Assembly (NCBI GenBank): GCA_017525605.1
Contig: JAFXSM010000011.1
Coordinates: forward strand, 1 to 64,000
Length of the DNA stretch: 64,000 nucleotides
DNA from: Treponema sp.
GTDB lineage: Bacteria > Spirochaetota > Spirochaetia > Treponematales > Treponemataceae
Direction: 5' to 3'
Below the pieces are notes generated by a model. The model searched no databases and was not told the origin of the DNA. It was given only the letters and a program-made list of their open reading frames with translations. Position numbers and translations under genes: made by a program. Of the stretch, positions 61,032 through 64,000 are shown in pieces. Within the stretch, counting starts at the first letter, position 1; every line of letters begins with the position of its first letter.

Positions 61032-61634
61032 ATGGTACCAAACATCTACACAATTCTACAGCTTTTATCGACAGCACTTTCAGCATACACGCTGATTTGT
61101 TTCGTCAGAGTCTTTCTGACATGGATTCCGAGCGCGAACTACAGCTCATTCGGACAAGTTTTGGCAAGAATCTGCGACCCGTACCTTAACGTGTTCAGAA
61201 GATTCAAGATTTTCAGATTCGGAAGAATCGATTTGTCGGCAGCCGTCGCGATTTGTGTTCTGTGGGGCGTGACGTACATTCTCTCTTCGCTCGCGGCAGG
61301 ACAATCGATAACAATAGGCGGAATCATCGTTCTTTTGGTCAGCATGTTCTGGAACGTCGCATCCTCGCTCATCGGTTTCTTCATCTTCTTCCTTCTGATT
61401 CGGCTCATAGTTCTCCTCGTGTCAAAATCAACATACGGAACAATCTGGGATGCAGTTGACAATTCAATCTCGCCGATAATCTTCGCCATGTCGTCAATGT
61501 TCTACAGGAACCGCAACGTTTCGTTCAAAGGCGCACTAATCATCTCGTTCATCGAATCCATTATCTTGTACGCAATGGGAAATGTTTTGGTGTACAGAAT
61601 ACTGATTCCGGCACTGGAAAGACTGCCGCTGTAA
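61032..61634 (+). CDS. YggT-family membrane protein (200 aa)
   Basis: Two YggT repeats, the first with FVRVFLTWIPSANYSSFGQV and DPYLNVFRRF, the second near DAVDNSISPII. Four to five membrane helices. In other bacteria the family is linked to envelope or osmotic functions. AGGAG precedes ATG 61032. Confidence 0.85.
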   Translation: MVPNIYTILQLLSTALSAYTLICFVRVFLTWIPSANYSSFGQVLARICDPYLNVFRRFKIFRFGRIDLSAAVAICVLWGVTYILSSLAAGQSITIGGIIVLLVSMFWNVASSLIGFFIFFLLIRLIVLLVSKSTYGTIWDAVDNSISPIIFAMSSMFYRNRNVSFKGALIISFIESIILYAMGNVLVYRILIPALERLPL

Positions 61635-61700
61635 ACATCAAACCTGTTCAGGAAACAGCACTTTGCTAGGACAAAGTTCAGTTTTCGGACAGGTTTTATT

Positions 61701-61730
61701 TTGCAAAAAAGAAAAAAATTTCGATAAATA
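61701..61730 (+). promoter_or_regulatory. Candidate promoter of recG
   Basis: TTGCAA, 18 bases, TAAATA, ending six bases before the ATG at 61737. No Shine-Dalgarno, so again a possible leaderless start. Confidence 0.4.
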
Positions 61731-61736
61731 AAATAT

Positions 61737-63896
61737 ATGAAGACTTCTGAAATCACGAATTCAATAAACACGCTGCCTAAAATTGGACCTGCAAAAGCCG
61801 CTCTTTTTGCGAAGCTGAACGTTTTTACCGTCGCGGATTTGCTCCAATACTACCCGCGCGATTACGAAGACCGGACGAAAAGAATAACGCTTTACGAATG
61901 TCTTCAAGCGGTGAAGGCAACCGGACAGGGAAAAGCGCACACAATCGCTCAAGTTCTCAAGCACGACTGGTTCGGCTACGGCAACATGAAGACGCTGAAA
62001 ATCACTGTCACGGACGGAACAGCAACTGCCGATATCATCGCGTACAACAGACCGTGGCTTCAGAATTCGATGAAAATCGGCTCGATTTTTGCAGTCACAG
62101 GAGTCTTCAACATAAAATACGGAGTTCTCCAGTCCTCGCAAGTCGATACGGAAAAAATCGCGGAATCAGGAAAGTTCGAAGAATACGCTAACAAACCGAT
62201 TCCGAACAGCAAAGTCTTCCCGATTTACAGGCAGACGGAAGGTCTGACAAGCAAGCAGATAAGTTCCGCCGTCGAAACTGCGCTCAAGCAATACGCAAGG
62301 GGAATTGAGAACGACTTGCCGGAAAGCCTCATCAAAAAGAACAACATGCTCTCAAAGCAGGACGCGCTGATGAAAATCCACCTTCCGTCGTCAATTTCGG
62401 AAGCAGTAGAAGCAAGGCGGACGCTCGCGTTCGAAGAGCTCTATTTTTTCCAGCGTGCAATGGCGGAAAGGGCAATTGAGCACAAAGGATTCATTCCGAA
62501 AGTCAACGAAACGACAGGGGAAATCGAGACGACAGCGCAGAGAAAATTCACGAACGAAGAATTCGCATCGTCACTTTCTCCGCGCCAGAAGCAGCTTTTG
62601 GAAAGGCTTCCGTTTGACCCGACCGAAGACCAGAAATCCGTAATCACGCAGATGAACATCGACATCGACCTGAATTACAAAACAGCAAACGAAAAAGACA
62701 AAAAGAATTTTTCGATGCGGACGCTTTTGCAAGGCGATGTCGGAAGCGGAAAAACGCTCGTCTCATTTTTTGCCGCGCTCAGAGTAATCGACTACGGAAG
62801 CCAGTGCGCGCTCATGGCACCGACAGAACTTCTCGCACGCCAGCACGCGGAAAATGCGGCAAAGCAGCTTGAAGCCATGAACGTGAAAGTCGCATACCTC
62901 ACCGGAAACCTGAACGCAAAGGGACGAAACACACTTTTGTCCGCGCTCAAAGAAGGTGAAGTCGATTTCGTAATCGGAACGCACGCGCTTTTTTCGAAAG
63001 GCGTAATCTACAAAGACCTTTCGCTTGCAATCATCGACGAGCAGCACAGATTCGGCGTTCTGCAACGCTCGGCGATTCTTGAAAAAGGTCGGACAAGCAC
63101 CGACTCTTACACGCGCGAGCCGAACCTTCTGATGATGAGCGCGACACCGATTCCGCAAACTCTTGCGCTCACAGTTTTCGGCGACCTCGACGTGCTTTCG
63201 ATTCACACGATGCCGAACGGCAGGAAGCAGATAAAAACTTTCCTCGTCAAAGCAGGCCACGAAAGCAACGCATACGAAGCCGTCCGCTCGGAACTGAGGG
63301 CTGGGCATCAGGCGTACTTCGTCTACCCCGCAATCGAAAACAACATGGACGAAGGGGATTTCTCGAACAAAAAGCAGATGAAAAGCGCAGAGGAAATGTA
63401 TGAATTCCTTTCGAAGCAAGTCTACCCTGAATACAAAGTCGGTTTGGTTCACGGAAAAGTGAGCGAAGACGAGCAGACGCAGATTCTCGAAGATTTCAGG
63501 CAGAACAAAACGCAGATTCTTGTCGCAACGACAGTCGTTGAAGTCGGAGTAGACGTGCCGAACGCGACATGCATAGTCATCGAGCAGGCTGACAGATTCG
63601 GGTTGGCAGGACTGCACCAGCTGCGCGGCCGAGTCGGACGAGGGGAAGCCCAGTCGTACTGCTTCCTTGTCTACAGGCAGGATTTGACGGAAGACGGAAA
63701 AGCGCGCATGAAAGCCCTCCACGACACAACGGACGGATTCAAGATTGCGGAAGAAGATTTAAAACTAAGAGGTCCCGGCGAAATAACCGGAACCGCACAA
63801 AGTGGAGAATTGACATTCAAAATCGCCGATCCTGTCCGGGACGAACCGCTGATGATTCAGGCAAGAATCGACGCATTTTCTTCATTTGAAAAGTGA
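61737..63896 (+). CDS. recG: ATP-dependent DNA helicase RecG (719 aa)
   Basis: Branch-migrating helicase for replication fork repair. The N-terminal wedge/OB part (about 60-160) is followed by the motor with Walker A GDVGSGKT near residue 336, DEQH in IIDEQHRFGV, SATPIPQTLAL, and the C-terminal QLRGRVGRGEAQSYC. Complete. Confidence 0.96.
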   Translation: MKTSEITNSINTLPKIGPAKAALFAKLNVFTVADLLQYYPRDYEDRTKRITLYECLQAVKATGQGKAHTIAQVLKHDWFGYGNMKTLKITVTDGTATADIIAYNRPWLQNSMKIGSIFAVTGVFNIKYGVLQSSQVDTEKIAESGKFEEYANKPIPNSKVFPIYRQTEGLTSKQISSAVETALKQYARGIENDLPESLIKKNNMLSKQDALMKIHLPSSISEAVEARRTLAFEELYFFQRAMAERAIEHKGFIPKVNETTGEIETTAQRKFTNEEFASSLSPRQKQLLERLPFDPTEDQKSVITQMNIDIDLNYKTANEKDKKNFSMRTLLQGDVGSGKTLVSFFAALRVIDYGSQCALMAPTELLARQHAENAAKQLEAMNVKVAYLTGNLNAKGRNTLLSALKEGEVDFVIGTHALFSKGVIYKDLSLAIIDEQHRFGVLQRSAILEKGRTSTDSYTREPNLLMMSATPIPQTLALTVFGDLDVLSIHTMPNGRKQIKTFLVKAGHESNAYEAVRSELRAGHQAYFVYPAIENNMDEGDFSNKKQMKSAEEMYEFLSKQVYPEYKVGLVHGKVSEDEQTQILEDFRQNKTQILVATTVVEVGVDVPNATCIVIEQADRFGLAGLHQLRGRVGRGEAQSYCFLVYRQDLTEDGKARMKALHDTTDGFKIAEEDLKLRGPGEITGTAQSGELTFKIADPVRDEPLMIQARIDAFSSFEK

Positions 63897-63911
63897 CATT
63901 TGAAAATCGAT

Positions 63912-64000
63912 TTACGCAACGTAAGCCGAAAGTTTCTTCATTCTTGACGGGAGCTTTATCGTAGAAATCGCGTGCTTCTCAATCTGGCGGATTCTTTCTT
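63912..64000 (-). CDS. 3' end of a sigma70-type RNA polymerase sigma factor (partial)
   Basis: The minus strand reads ERIRQIEKHAISTIKLPSRM then KKLSAYVA and a stop at 63914-63912. RERIRQIE is the recognition helix end of sigma region 4.2. It is probably rpoD, but the window cuts off everything before this. Confidence 0.75.
   Translation of the reverse strand, partial: ERIRQIEKHAISTIKLPSRMKKLSAYVA

Noticed and set aside
1..64000. tRNA or rRNA genes
   Set aside because: I looked in the intergenic stretches for cloverleaf arms and CCA ends and saw none, although a scan by program could still find one.

Overview
The window looks like a chromosomal piece of a host-associated or free-living Treponema (Spirochaetota) with mid GC. 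The assignment is inference. It rests on the many lipoproteins with relaxed lipoboxes, treponeme-style beta-barrel outer membrane proteins, a 7TM/SpoIIE phosphatase, two AAA/DUF4143 ATPases, fermentative pyruvate formate-lyase genes, and a groEL without groES or a CIRCE operator. The species cannot be named from the sequence.

Layout. 1-430 is a tandem array of an ~84 bp hairpin-rich repeat; further copies lie near 17.0, 23.1 and 34.2 kb. 0.5-6.8 kb holds two AAA/DUF4143 ATPases around a 1191-residue lipoprotein; each ATPase has a different palindrome just before its start codon. 6.9-10.1 kb (minus strand) is parA-parB-alcohol dehydrogenase, with a cluster of hairpins in the alcohol dehydrogenase leader. 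10.2-13.1 kb holds lrgAB, a small membrane protein and fabF. A palindromic MITE-like element follows, then a small lipoprotein, a C10 (streptopain-like) lipoprotein protease and a PflX-type radical SAM gene.

17.1-26.6 kb is a defence island, all on the minus strand. In transcription order it holds hsdR, hsdM, a winged-helix protein, a YhcG/DUF1016 nuclease, hsdS, a type III toxin-antitoxin module (RNA repeats plus a ToxN/AbiQ-like endoribonuclease), an hsdS 3' fragment and a PIN-domain toxin-antitoxin pair. The nuclease gene and the type III module sit at the two ends of hsdS. Each is bounded by a duplicated piece of hsdS coding sequence (28 bp at the 5' end, 71 bp at the 3' end). The three antitoxin RNA units keep two interleaved stems with compensating base changes, as expected for a pseudoknot, and a sigma70-type promoter would start transcription at the first unit. 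This module and its placement are the main discovery of the window.

26.7-34.1 kb carries an OmpA-family protein (with a second copy of the MITE-like element between its promoter and start codon) and an 1819-residue repeat lipoprotein. 34.2-44.5 kb holds a chemoreceptor, a PtsN-like PTS IIA protein, a lytic transglycosylase, pflA, a porin-like protein, a nitroreductase and pflB with a long structured leader. 44.6-53.1 kb holds an orphan solute-binding lipoprotein, envelope proteins, a VanY-type carboxypeptidase, rnhA, an Rpn-type nuclease and a 45-residue membrane peptide. 53.2-64 kb is housekeeping: groL, the SpoIIE phosphatase, dnaE, a YggT protein, recG and the cut 3' end of a sigma70-type factor. 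Several of these genes have a -10 box about seven bases before the start codon and no Shine-Dalgarno sequence, which suggests leaderless mRNAs.
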